Made by a program: the position numbers and the translations under genes. 64,000 nucleotides of DNA. It comes from Tethya wilhelma. Lineage: Eukaryota > Porifera > Demospongiae > Tethyida > Tethyidae. This document shows positions 1 through 12,500 of the stretch, piece by piece. The notes beneath the pieces are model-generated. The model made no database searches and had not been told where the DNA came from. It worked only from the letters and a program-made list of their open reading frames with translations. The DNA is taken from contig CAXIPT010000003.1 of NCBI GenBank assembly GCA_964030475.1, forward strand, positions 7,454,453 through 7,518,452, read 5' to 3'. Position 1 is the stretch's first letter. Each line of letters starts with the position of its first letter.

Positions 1-629
1 AATTGCTAATGAGATGTAAAGTCTACGGTTATTTTCGAACTTGGTATCTCTTACCCTCTGACACTGCAAGCCTGGCATCACCGTTTTTCTCCTTGCAGTT
101 TCTGCCTATCTTTCTTTTGGGCGCTGCTGTTAAACAGTTTCTGTGCCTTTCTCTCATAAGATATGCTTAGCGACTGTCTAAGTCTCACAACCTCTAGCTA
201 TTAGCAGAACTATTTCTCAACTGTTCTGCTCTAGCTGCCTCTGTCTGATCTGATTTCTCGATCGACTGTCTCAAAAACACGTGCACACTATAAACTTATG
301 CGCATGCGTTAGTAATTCTAGTATTAGCATGGTACATGGTACGGGTCGATAATTATGTTAGCTAGAATTAGCCTACGTGAGCACACAAGACCCAACGATG
401 ACAGACAGACAGACGGTCCCGACGTACAACTCGCTATCTGGGGCTCGCTCAGGCTCGCCCCAACTATGATTTGCAGAAACACACCCCATATTCAGTCTTC
501 GCAAAAATATAATTTTGGTACACCATTACTTGCTTCCATGAATTCACATCATATAACTGCACTGAGCTACACACAGAGAATTTGTACTGTTGCAATATTC
601 TAATATTATTTGTGCCTATTATAATGCAG
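1..629. other. Upstream intron or flank, no coding exon recognised
   Basis: No convincing exon is visible before the splice acceptor at 628-629. The stretch around 378-460 carries a short CAGACAGACAGAC tract of the same flavour as repeats at 5299-5395 and 54745-54812. The ligand-binding ectodomain expected for the following receptor gene is not here, so it probably lies upstream of the window. Confidence 0.4.
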
Positions 630-3592
630 ATACAAAACAGGTCATATTGACCACAGTAGGAAGTATTTCCATTTTCCTTCTGACAATCATTATCTACATC
701 ACGTACATCTACTACGAGGACAGAAAAGCCATTCTATACAACAGCAACTGGATCTATGGAGAAGATGACATTGACTATGTGGATGGTACGTTGATTAGAA
801 CCAGTGCAAATTGTATATAAGAATGGTAATTTATGTTAATAATTATACTGAATGTATGTTTATTAGGGGATTATGGTATTCAAGGACGTCTTGGCAAACT
901 GAAGCTGCTTCTATTGTTACCTGGAGCGGCAAAAAAGTTCAATATAAAGTTGGATGTGGGAAGACTGTATGTTCTTATATAGTGAGAATTGGAAGCATCA
1001 CAATCAAATAATGGTACATTAATGAATTTTGCAGGCGCCAAGATGGAAGCTTTGCACAGATTTTAAGAACTAAGTTTAATGAGAGTCAACTTACAGCTAA
1101 AGTATACAAAGAAGTCAGCCAAATGAGGTTAGCACATACATAATACTTATAATACATGCATGGCTACGAGTGTGTGTGTCCATGTGTCTGTGACTCAAAA
1201 ATTTAAATCAGATTTACATTATATCCCAATTACAGAGAATTAAATCACAGCAATGTGTGCAAATTTTATGGTTGTATTCTTGACGGACCAGTATCAGCAC
1301 TGCTCTATGAATTCTGTGCACGAGGCAGCCTTGAAGATCTTCTCAACTCTTCCTCTCGTAGTGATCTGGACTGGGTCTTTCGACTTTCCTTTGCTCTGGA
1401 TGCTGCTGAAGGAATGGCCTACTTACATTCAAAGAAACTGATCCACGGCCGATTGAGTGCTAAAACTTGTGCAATTGATATTGAGTGGAAACTAAAAATT
1501 CAAGGTATCTATTAGCTAACAAATGACTCACTAGTTAGAGACACATCAACTCATGCACCATAAGAATTAACTTGCAGCAATTTTCCGATCAATTTTTTAA
1601 AAATATAGACTATGGTCTGGAGTCTCTTCGATCTGAGATTGATTCTGAGAACATGGTACGATGCAACACTGCATAATATTATAAATCACTAACACAAAAC
1701 ATATACAGTATACTTATAATGATAAGTTTGCAGCCTAAGTTTTCCTGAGTCCAGTGATGAGGTCTCTCTTCTCCTTCTTGTGACCTCATGCACACATTAA
1801 ACACTTACTACCGGAAAAGTGTATTATATTATTGTAACAATACAGTATACAAATCTTTCTATGAAATGAAGGGTTGTCAGAGAAGCATACGAGCAACAAG
1901 TTTGAGGATTGCACCAGAGATTCGCAGGCTTGGTGGTAAACTCTCACCAGATGCAGACATCTACAACTATGGATTCATCCTTCAACAGTTGACTTCTTTG
2001 AAGGAACAAGTCCAGCCAAACAAATCAGATGCTAGATTTCATGATTTACATTTTGCTGTAAGGTCATCTCGAACAAGCAGAGAGGAAAATGCATATGAAA
2101 CAAAAGTTACCCCCAAGTTTATCAGGGTAAAATTGAACTGCACACTCTTACTATTAAATAGTTTACACCCAGCATACTGATAATTGTAAGTCAAGTTGTT
2201 AGCATTTGTATAATGGAAGGTCACTAGAAGTGTTTTAAAGCTACTTTTGCCTGGACTGCGGATATACAGGGTATGAAGAGTTCCTAGATATAGTATGGGC
2301 AAACAACTGTTTTTGAGATCACTTAGAAAGTCTACCTTTGGCATCCATATCCGAAAAAGCGAGGGTAGCAAACCGTCAATGAAGAGTGTATAGCAAAGGG
2401 TGAACACTTTTTTTTAGGAGTTTGCTTCTCTGTAGCTCTTCACGAAGTACAGTTATAGCCAGATAACATTTTTACTATAACAAGGACATGAAAATTGCAT
2501 TGCTATTTCACCATAGCAGTTACAAGCTTGAATTTCAGTACAAGTGCCTATATTATATGCATGCATTAAGCAGTAAAACATCCAAAGTTTATATATGGTA
2601 ATAATCTGTTTCATATGTTAATAACTTGTGGTCTCAAATATTAGATTTGTGAGGCTTGCATGGACAACTTGCCTCAAAAACGTCCAAATTTTGAAGAGAT
2701 TAAAGTTCGGCTTACAAATTTGACTCGTCAAACATCAAACTTTCAAATTGGCAACTCAACAACAACTAGAAGAGTGGTATGACAGTGTTAAAGAAATAAG
2801 ACTGATAATCACAAATATTCACCTGTAGTTTTAGAATCTAAACACAAAATTAATACTAGTATGTCTATAAACAGATGCAGGCATACTCTCAAAAGTTGGA
2901 GGTACGCTTGGAGGAATTACAAGAGAGGCTCGTTCAGAAACAAGAGTTCTGTAAAGAATTCATACAAAGTGAGAGGACAACTGATGCAATGGATGTTGGG
3001 TTGAACAATAGTAATAATCATTCAATCAAAAAAGCTTAAAGGATGTCAAAGTGTGGGGTAGGGTGAGGAGGGGATGGGGGGGGGGCTTGGGAATAGCATT
3101 AGCTAACAGTGAGACTTAATCAGAAAATGTTTACATCAAAAAACTTTCAACATCACATGACATTGTATAACATAATGTCATGAACGTATGCAGACTACAT
3201 CCCAACTTCGCTGTTTACTGACATGAACAATGGTGTCAAATTGAAGAGTCCACTGAGAAAGTATGAAGACATATCAGTTGTTTGCATGTAAGTATATATA
3301 CAGTTAATGTATATAGCTGTAGTACGTAAATGTAAAAAATCAAACTAAATATGAAACACATATTGTCATTGTTTATATAGGGAGATGACAAATGCAGACG
3401 CTCTGCTAACAATTTCCAACGATAAATCAGTGGAAAAACTGATCCTGACAATGGCAAGAGCTGTACAAGGTGTATCCAGGTCATTTGGTCTACAGAAAAT
3501 TAGTTCAACTGGGACCATGTGTAAGTGGGAGGGGAATTAAAATGCACGCACGCATGCACACACACACACACACACGCATACACACGTGCACG

Positions 3593-3649
<57 letters not shown>

Positions 3650-4770
3650 GATCCTTGCTACTGAACCAAAACAAGAGGATGATACAGACTCAATACTGGA
3701 TGCTATCAATGCTGCTATTGCTATTCTAGACAATTTCAGTGGCATATTTTTTGTAGACTTTCCAAACACACATCCAACTGTTCGAATTGGAATTCACTAT
3801 GGTATAAAATTATATTAAACACCAGGAATCACTATAATTAGATTGTTATGGTACTATGTGACATGTAGGTGATATAGTGTGCGGAGTTATCACTGATCCA
3901 GTACCACAACTCATTACAACTGGGAAGACTATTGATGTTGCCACACAGCTAATGCATTCCAGTGAAGGTAAGGCCTCACTCTCTGTGAACATTATACATG
4001 CTAGGAGAAAGTATGGTACATGAAATCAACTGAATGATATAGCATACAAGTATATACAGAAATCAGTATGCCTTAGTAGAGAAAACATACAAACTCACTA
4101 ACTGCTATGTTTCTCAATGGGATATATCATTCACGTGATTTTGTATACTCAGGAGCAAGCTAGACATACACAATTTAATTGCAATAGCTTCAATTAAACA
4201 AATGCATCATTATGGAATGTACGATCCCACACCTTAACTAACCTATACATACATGTATAGATGGAAAAATCCATGGAAGCAGTACAGTAGGAAAGCACCT
4301 TGCAAAGCAAGCAGGATTCAAAATAACCTTAAATGAAAACATGGAACAAAAAGTAAGTAAAAACTAGTCAGATTTGGCGTAACTCTAACTTTAAAGTGAT
4401 ATGTACAACTGTACAATAGGCCAAGGAGGGCACCACAGTGTGGATCGAAGAAGACATCGGCAATGACTCCATTGACCTGCCAACACCAGTCATCCAAAAC
4501 TACTCCAATGAAAACATCACCATCAAATCCCGCATGAGAAAGAGTGGAGTGCAACCCAAAATCTCAATGAGTACAAAACGTCGGTCAAGGACCAGATCAA
4601 CTAATGAACACCACGAGAGGCAGTCTACAATGAGAAAAAGGAGTAGTGTAATCCTAGTGAATGTGAAGGAGGGAAGTGACAAGAAACCAAGACGCTCAGA
4701 GTTTCGACAACAAGAACGCAAATTGAGCACTCTTTCTGAGCCTAGTGATACTATAATTGATATGCAATAG
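630..4770 (+). CDS. Receptor-type guanylate cyclase-like protein with degenerate cyclase domain (5' partial)
   Basis: About a dozen exons can be joined at GT-AG sites (630-785, 867-966, 1035-1127, 1236-1504, 1609-1655, about 1881-2126, 2645-2776, 2875-about 2990, 3194-3288, about 3381-3521, about 3650-3811, about 3870-3967, about 4260-4352, about 4420-4770). In order they encode one transmembrane helix, a W-x-x-x-E-D-D juxtamembrane segment, a kinase-homology domain (RGSLEDLL, IHGRLSAK in place of HRDLKxxN, a DYG motif, an APE motif, and a C-x-D-N-x-P-Q-K-R-P motif), a coiled coil (ERLVQKQEFCKEF) and a class III cyclase domain ending in a basic, Ser-rich tail. This is the receptor guanylate cyclase order. 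RIGIH-x-G is kept, but the first metal-site motif reads CMEMTNAD and the second reads STGTMW, so both catalytic aspartates are replaced. The protein is probably a signalling pseudoenzyme. The coiled-coil/cyclase exon border near 2990 is unclear. The extracellular part lies outside the window. Confidence 0.8.
3545..3645. repeat. (CA)n microsatellite
   Basis: About 100 bases of CA repeat with a few interruptions (CGCA, CGTGCA) inside an intron of the cyclase-like gene. It runs directly into the splice acceptor AAAAG, so this acceptor has no ordinary pyrimidine tract. The reading frames through the repeat encode only Thr/His or Val/Cys runs and are not genes. Confidence 0.95.
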
Positions 4771-5298
4771 AAGAGCACACTGCATGGAGGAAATCGGTTA
4801 TTATACATAGTTAGGAGTTATAACATATAGAAACTGCATAGAACACATAACAGTTGAACTATTCAAATCTTCGTTGCAAACTATCATAAACTTAATTTGA
4901 ACTCAGATACACATTTTACTATATAAAATAGTAGATAAATATTTGTTATAGACTTATAGTTGTTAATTGTGTCAATGTTTATTCATAGTTTTCAGTGTGG
5001 TTCATTGATCACCAATCTTTCACTGTAAGTGGTTTTGGCCACATTTTAAGCCATAAACATGGACATGGGCTATCAGTATATGGATGCTATTTCAATCAGA
5101 ATGACTCTATGTAAGACACGTATTACAAGTTTATTAAAGTATTTTGTGATTACAATATACATCTTCAACAGGCATGGTATATACTCAGAGAAGCACAAAA
5201 GCTTTATAGATCTCAGCAACACAGCAAGTTTCCATAAATCAAATTTTATTCATTGATAATACCTTCCATTATGACTCTGCAACTGGAGATAAATTTGA

Positions 5299-5395
5299 AA
5301 CAGACAGACAGATAGACAGACACACAAACATACAAACAACTACTGTAACCTGCTGCATGTGCTACGCATGTGGTATAAGCCACATACTAGCTAGC
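5299..5395. repeat. CAGACAGA-type dispersed repeat
   Basis: A run of CAGACAGACAGATAGACAGA is followed by an ACTACTGTAACCTGCTGC segment and GTGCTACGCATG. The same order of motifs recurs at 54745-54812 (CAGACAGACAGAC, ACTACCGTAATCCTCTGC, GTGCTACGCATG), so this is a dispersed repeat family rather than chance simple sequence. The rest of 4771-5747 is AT-rich spacer between two converging genes, with no exon seen. Confidence 0.6.
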
Positions 5396-5747
5396 GTGTT
5401 TAACAGAGCCACATTAGCCTCTGCTCTTGCAAAATGGTTTGTCACATAATACACTACCCCCCACTACCATCAATGAACACGTTCATTTGTAGTCCCAATT
5501 ACTTGGTCCTGATATTTTCACCAATAACTAACATTTCCATTAAATTAACTCCTTAAAAATTCTGATGTTTGTGATGTTTCATGGAACACCTTCAACGTCA
5601 TTCTAGCTACCTGTGTTGTGCAATTGCTATAACTCCCTTCAATATACTCTCGAGTAACTACGAATAAGAGCAAGTGGGAATCAAGAAAAAGCTACGTGGA
5701 AACTCCATGTTATCAATTCCATAAAAATAATATTAGAATGATCCTAT

Positions 5748-6466
5748 GCAGTGTTCTCGCTAAAGAGTGGTACCGCAGCGCTCCGCCACGCTTAGCACGA
5801 GTGAAATATAATTAAACTTTGAACCTACAATGTACTAAGTCTTGCTCAATGCGCTGCGCATTTTGTTACTACTAACTATGTGGTTAGCTGTTATTACAAC
5901 CATAGTAGCTCAATAAGCGCACTTAAAGGTGCTATTGCACGGAAGCGGCAACTTTTTGAAAAAATGGCCCAAAAATCAATACTGAAATTTCATTGGTTGA
6001 AAATACGTCATTGGAATGCAATTTGCGCTCCTATTTTCGCGTTGACTCCAACGTACGCATAATTTTTCTTTGTGACCACGTGGCAAGTTGCAGCTATTTG
6101 ACATACTTATACGCTTAGACTTACACTCATCTAGCTTCTTTCTTCCCCGTTCCTTCTCTTGGTGTGCTTCTACTGCTCATCATGTCTTGTAAGCGTTCAA
6201 ATTTAAACTGCACGTGGTCGCACATTTTAATACACGCATATTGTTCTACGCACATTATGGCTTCACTACGCGGTCTAAATTACTACGCGTACAACTTCCG
6301 TGCAATAGCACCTTTAAAATGTAAGGTTTCTGGTCATGTTTGATAATTTTAGCAATAAAACAGTGCTTGATGCACTTGAAACCCACAGAGAGCACTAAAA
6401 TTTACCTAAAATTTCTGGGGGGAACTCTAGCACCACTCTATACAAAATTCCTGGCTAGAACACTGC
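5748..6466. mobile_element. Non-autonomous element with GCAGTGTTCT ends
   Basis: The left end GCAGTGTTCTCGCT and right end GGCTAGAACACTGC are inverted copies, and AGAGTGGT / ACCACTCT pair slightly further in. No transposase reading frame lies between them. A second, TTAA-flanked element is nested inside (5923-6317), so this is probably an older foldback/MITE-like element used later as a target. Confidence 0.5.
5923..6317. mobile_element. MITE with 19 bp inverted ends and TTAA target site
   Basis: The ends are TTAA + AGGTGCTATTGCACGGAAG and its exact reverse complement followed by TTAA. The element is about 395 bp and has no coding capacity. A near-identical second copy has its right half at 33345-33623. 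A TTAA duplication with perfect short inverted repeats is typical of piggyBac-type non-autonomous elements; the assignment to that superfamily is inference, because no transposase is present here. Confidence 0.75.
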
Positions 6467-6547
6467 TATGTAAGATGAATATACTACCATAATACTCAAG
6501 GAGACATAAATACCAAAAATTTTTTTAAAAATTTTTTTAAGACTTAC

Positions 6548-9500
6548 TTTCCAGGGTCAATGGCTCCAACCTCCCCCAGGCACTTGCCATACTCCTCTCT
6601 CAGTTCAACACTTGAGCCTCGGAGACCAGTGAGAATCTATATGGAAAGGATTCAAGTCTCAAATCAACCATCTACACTACTATACTCTGATGATTCATCA
6701 CATGCAATAAGATACCGTAGTAATGACTTCTGTGATGACTGGGTCAACAGTGTCACTGCCAACCATAAACTTCTCCAGCTCATGCTATACCACGACATAG
6801 GGAGAAGGAAACAAAGAGAATAGTATACAGCAACAACAAAAAAAGCACATGAACACTAACTCTATTGGAACGTAAGAGCTTATGTAGAGCCTTGAGAGCA
6901 TGTAGTCTGACATCAGATCTCTCATGAACCACACCCTTGAGGACATGGCGAATCTGTTCATGAAGACTGCATGCATGGATACATTATAGTCATGTACTGG
7001 AAACGGAAGACACACTTTATCGTACGTTTTTGGAGACTGTGATTGCTGGTGTAACACTTCATTAACATCACAGAGGACAGTGGAATCAGGCATGAGATAG
7101 ATTTCATTGAAATAGGCTGATAGAACAGATCTAGCAATACATTTGGAGAAAAAAACATATTCCAATTCAAGTACTTCAAAATGAACAGAGTATAAGTACA
7201 ACATACATACCTGTTTTCAACTATCAAGAACTCAAAAATCTCCGCCACCTTCTCCGGGTAGATGTCAACAAAGGCACTGAGAGCTACAACAATCTGACCC
7301 AGCAAGGGGCCCAGCGAGTCCACATTCACACTGCACACAAATCCATATAACTATATAACTAATACGCATGCAGTCATGTCTGTTAAACAAACAACTGCCT
7401 TACAGACTGCCAGTCACTTACCATCTAACAAAACAGTTCCAAGCAGAAAGAGTTAACTTTGTCATTTCTTGGTCTTTGAAAGTGAGGCAGTGTCTGCAAA
7501 TTAACAATAACAGGCAGTGGCATACAACACTATCACATCATCACACTGACACAGGCTCTCTCTGGCACCTCTCATGCAGAGCTCGAAATAACAGTCGGTC
7601 ATCGGTCATTTTCCGTGCATTTAATCAAATTGACCTCTCAAAACAGCTTATGCACGGATACTTTGTCCAAATGTGGTCAGCTCAAATGGCCGTGCACTTC
7701 AGTACAATGACCGCACAAATGACATTTGTACTGACATTTTGACAGTGCACTCGAAAAAAGTAATTTCGACCTCTGCTCTCATGGAGAGAGTCTAGTTGGG
7801 AGTCAGACAAGGTATGACATGAGGGTAATTGATTCACTAAGATAAGAGCAATTGTATTTCATTTGTTGTTTTTTTGTTGTTATTTTTTTTTTCATGATAA
7901 CAGTTCATTCAGGTCTGTTACAGTACCAAACAGTTTAAATGTCGTATGTACTGGATTCCAGTGTCTACACATGTAGTGAATCAGATAAGCCTCTCTTCTT
8001 TCTTTCTATTTGTCCCCCTGTTTTTTTTTTGTTTTTTGTTTTTTATAATTGGGCAAGCCAAAGTGTGGCCACCCTAGTGGGGGAATTTTGTCCGTTTGTC
8101 TGTTGTTGGTTTGTCTAATTACTTACATGCCTTGTCAACACTTCTTATGAATCCGAGGTCCCATCCAAGGTTAGAAAATTTATGAATATTCAGCCCTTGA
8201 TGTTTGATCGCTAATGAGGTCTCTATCTGGGATAGAGACCTCATGAATATATTAATGAGGTCACTAACTGAAGAGATAGAGACCTAACCGCAAGAGAAAA
8301 GACTGACTGCAATAGCAGTAATTTGTTCACGAAGAAAAGGGTTGAATTGTGTGGCAACAAGATACACAAGGGTGAGCTACAAGCCTGAAACACAATAGCT
8401 CTATATAACAAACAAAGGAGCGAACTAGTTTTGTCCAATGATCACCAAAAGAACAAACTTTGCCGTCTCAGTAGCAAACTCTATAGCTTGCAACGCTAGC
8501 AGACGCAAACCTTGTGGCCCTACACTTGACTGGAGAGCTGGTGAACCGTCCCATCTTCTAGAAGTTTTCACTCATGTTTGACTTGTGACGAACAAACGAA
8601 GACTCAAGTTAAATTTCAAAAGTTTTCAGTGACACAATTTGACAAGTTTTCTGGTAAAAATCGAGTTTTCTGGCAACATAAAGACGTTTTTTGACACAGC
8701 TACCGTAGCTAAACACTTGCTCGATCAAAGATTTTTCCAAAATGAATCCAGATTGACGTCACGTTACTATACAGCACGGTAGGTTACTAAGGAAGTGATG
8801 CATTTTCTAAGCCAGTTAGTGACCACGCCTTCGGTTCTTAGCTATTTAGAAGCCTTCAGAATGCTTCTAAATAGCTAAGAACCTCAGGCTAGGTCACTAA
8901 CCTATACTTAGTAGTATGCTATACACTAACTATACTATACACCTGCTCACCTTAACATGGCAAGAACTTTCATCTTGACTCCAGTAATGTACTTTGGTCC
9001 CATCAACCTCATCACCTCAATGAGACTACCAATAGCCTATAGGCAAACCAAATATCAACTTTGAGTTAGAGTGTGCTATGAAAGTTCAGAAACATATTCC
9101 AATCCTTAGAGATCCCTATCTATGTACCAGCTGTCCCTTGGCATTGTTCTCAAAGAAGTCAAGTCTGACCAGCATGAAGTTGAAGAAGGCTACAACACCA
9201 TGGAGGTGAGGTTCAAGATATCTGGCCTGAGAATTAATAACACAATATATGAAACAAATTCTTTCTTAGACTATAGGCACCAACATTGTAAAAGAAACTG
9301 TTGATTCCAGCTTACAATTTTTTCCTCACGTCCTGCTGCTCTCTTGTCACCAGTTGTGTGCTCTATTCCAGCTAGGATGCGAACACCAGCTAATATCCGG
9401 CTTCTGTGGGTGCTCAGATGAAGGAGGAGCAGGTTAAGAATGTTCTTGGCATCAGTAGACAGCAGTTCAGTCATCTCAAATTGAGCCTGCGACTAAGACA

Positions 9501-12500
9501 ACCATAACAGCGAAGTTAACTTTGAAAATCAAGAAGTATACTCTACGGTTAGCAGAAGTATTTGTGGATGAGGGATAAATCTAGAAAAATTAAATGTTTT
9601 ATTGTTGTTTGGCTGCATTATAAATCATTTCAAGGTGCTCAGGCATACTTGGAGCTGGTAACCATTGGTGCTTCATAATCTTAGGTTGGAAACTTTACAC
9701 CACCATCAAAATCCTTACAGAATTCCCTGACATGCATGTACCTTCATCACTATACATGACACTTACTTTAAGGAAACTAGCAGCGTTGGTCAGGTCTTGC
9801 TGCTGGCCATTCATGATAACATAGAGAAAAACATGCTTGAAAGACTCAACAAGCAATGTCCGAACATTCTGGATAGAGACAGAGAGGAAGAAAACATTAA
9901 TTTTGATACCAATAATGTAATTTGATCACGGATTACATCAGCATCATATTATAAAGCAAGGAAGAAGCAACTAACACTATTTAGTTGCTTTGCAATAAAC
10001 TTCAAAGCATTTGCAGCTTCTTCTGTAGCACGGCACACCAGTCGAGGAACAATCACATCACAAATACTCTAGAAAACCAAAAACAGTTAGTATACCATAC
10101 TTAGTACTCAGGCAAACATGAATAATTCAAACCTCAAGAAAAGTCTTCACTTCTTTGATTTCAAATGCCAAAGCAACCTACATACATGTACAGGCATTCG
10201 ATAGGTAAACAGCTCAGTACTCTTGAGCAGTGATCTTCTAGCCCCATTCCCAGGCTCCTCCTGTGCAAATATTTTTTGTGAAGGAGGAGCCTGGGAATGA
10301 GGTTAGTGAACTTTCACAGTTGATGAGAAAGAGAAGTATGGAGCCTAACTATAACACATACAAGTAACACTTTCATAATTAGTATAGGATGGGCAGTCTA
10401 AACAAGGAAGGAACTGACTAAATTCTGGAACAGAAATTCATTTTAACTTCTCTATGAGAATGTGAGCACAAAAATTGTACTCAAATAGATTATTAACAAC
10501 AATCACAACAACAATACATAAGTGTCCAGGTAATACCAACTACCATACATTAAATACATTACTGTACAAAGATTTATCTTATAATTATAAATCAACCATA
10601 TCTAGACACTAGTAAATGGCCCCCAAAACCCTCTATGCAAGCTGTGAGCTGTTGCACAGGCTCCAGGCCACTCTTTTCCACGATTAGGGTTAAAATGACT
10701 TGACTGATAATGAGCAAGTCTCTTTTGTAACCAGTTTAGCACAAGAGGTAGCTTCGTTGCAAGGTTTGTGTGCTCTTCAGGATCTTTCTTGATGTTGTAC
10801 AAGCATCCATCACCACAATGCTGGGTGATGTTTATCTCAGCACTGCCTGTGTTGTTAGGATATACTGGTCCTGTCCATCCAGCTCTGCTTACATTGCCTG
10901 TTAGAATCTTAAAGTCTCCACTTATCAGTGTGAAATTACTGATGACAATTTCCTTGCGTGGAGAGTGCTTTGTTCGACCTGAGATCAGTGGCCACATGTT
11001 GAGGCTGTCAATTGGAGGAAGCCTAGCTTTAGCAGCTTGTTGATCGGCTGGGTCAACTCCAGCCAGTCCACAGAACGTTGAATACCAGTCAGCTATATGC
11101 ACATATTCATCTGTGCTTTTTCCTCTCATCTTCTTGGGAAGGAGTCCTCCTGAAACAAATGCATTCAGTCTTACTCCACCTTGCCAGTCACTCCACTTGC
11201 CTCCTTTGAGTGGATAGTTGTTGCCACCATGCTCTACAGGGCCACCGTTGTCACTGCTCACAACAAGCAAGAGATTATCCCACATACCATGCTTCTTGAG
11301 TGATTTAACAACACTGCCTACAACTGCATCCATAGTCATGACCATAGCACTGTAGTTTCTTCGGTCTTCATTCTCAATAAATTTGAACTTTTCAGAAGAT
11401 TCCCCGAGGCTTTCAAGAGGATAATGAACAAGATGTAAAGCATAGAACAAGAACAGTGGTGTAGATGCATCATGATTTTCAATGATTTGGACAACATGTT
11501 CTAGAAAAAGTGTCTCCTCATAGCCAGTTCCATTAAGGTTCCGTGCAGGCGAATTATTTTCCCACAGATCCACAAAGGAATCATTATTGCACTCTTCAAT
11601 CTTTACAGTTGAGTTGAAATAGTCATTGAAGTGGTAGAGGTATCCCAAAGAGGAGTCAAACCCTCTCGCCTTAGGAAGGTGATTCTGTGTTGCCATACCA
11701 ACATCCCACTTCCCCACATGGTGAGTGTGATATCCTGCACTCTTTAGTTTAGCTGCGATTGTTGTCATGTTCAGTGGTATGCCGTAATATCCAGATATGG
11801 AATCGTTTGGATTCACGAAAGTTTGATTTACCTCAATATCATTCACATGGAATGGCAGCCTCCCAGTGAGCAGTGAGGATCGTGACGGTGAGCACCAATT
11901 GAAAGCATAGTGTTGATTCAGCTCAAGTCCACTCTGTACAAGGTGGTCAATATTTGGCGTATGTATTTCCTCGTTCCTAGAACTTCGATGATATCCAACA
12001 TTTCCCCATCCCCAGTCATCAACCAACAGATAAACAATGTGAGGTTTTCTATGTGTGTCTTTAGACTGTTGCTCTGTTATATATTAAGACACAATCAACA
12101 GCTCAATCCAAACATTGTCTAGCCAAAATTAATCATGCAAGTTCATACCTATTATTTGTAGCTTGTCTGCAAGAGAGAGCAGCAACAACAGCACAACTAT
12201 TGGTTTCATGTCAGGCAATATCAATAAATAAAATAATATTATACTGAATAACTAGTTTATGTCAAAACTCATGACACCATCCACCTACAATTACTACCTG
12301 ATAAAGACTAATTTTAAGGGTGTGTGAGACTTGCACTCTCTCAACACAAGCCCTATAGCTACTTTCAGTGTAATACACTTCAGGAAAGTGTCACATTTAC
12401 TTCCTAGGAAGTATTATATTAACTATATCAATTAACCGTATATCATACAGTGAAGCCAAAATCAATAGCTACACGAATGATTCTCTATCTTCAATGCTCA

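Larger units (their letters stand above)
6548..10190 (-). other. ATR: ATR exon block: UME domain and flanking HEAT repeats
   Basis: Approximate exons in transcript order: 10132-10180 (KEVKTFLE), 9975-10070 (SICDVIVPRLVCRATEEA), about 9770-9870, about 9310-9490, about 9105-9205 (AFFNFMLVRLDFFENNAKGQ), about 8952-9036 (MGPKYITGVKMKVLAMLR), about 7430-7497 (LTFKDQEMTKLTLSAW), about 7207-7332, about 7030-7150 (FNEIYLMPDS), about 6866-6960 (HVLKGVVHERSDVRLHALK), about 6690-6790 and 6548-6642. The order and spacing of motifs match the ATR UME region. The 1.4 kb intron between about 7500 and 8950 holds only repeats. Confidence 0.8.

Noticed and set aside
355..603. 82-codon open frame that could be the receptor ectodomain
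   Set aside because: Its composition follows a CAGACAGA repeat, it has no signal peptide or cysteine pattern, and it does not splice in frame into the membrane exon.
3470..3818. Overlapping open frames on both strands rich in His-Thr or Val-Cys
   Set aside because: They translate the CA microsatellite. Only the segment after about 3650 is a real exon.
5880..6062. 60-codon open frame
   Set aside because: It lies inside the TTAA MITE, and part of it recurs in the second copy near 33345.
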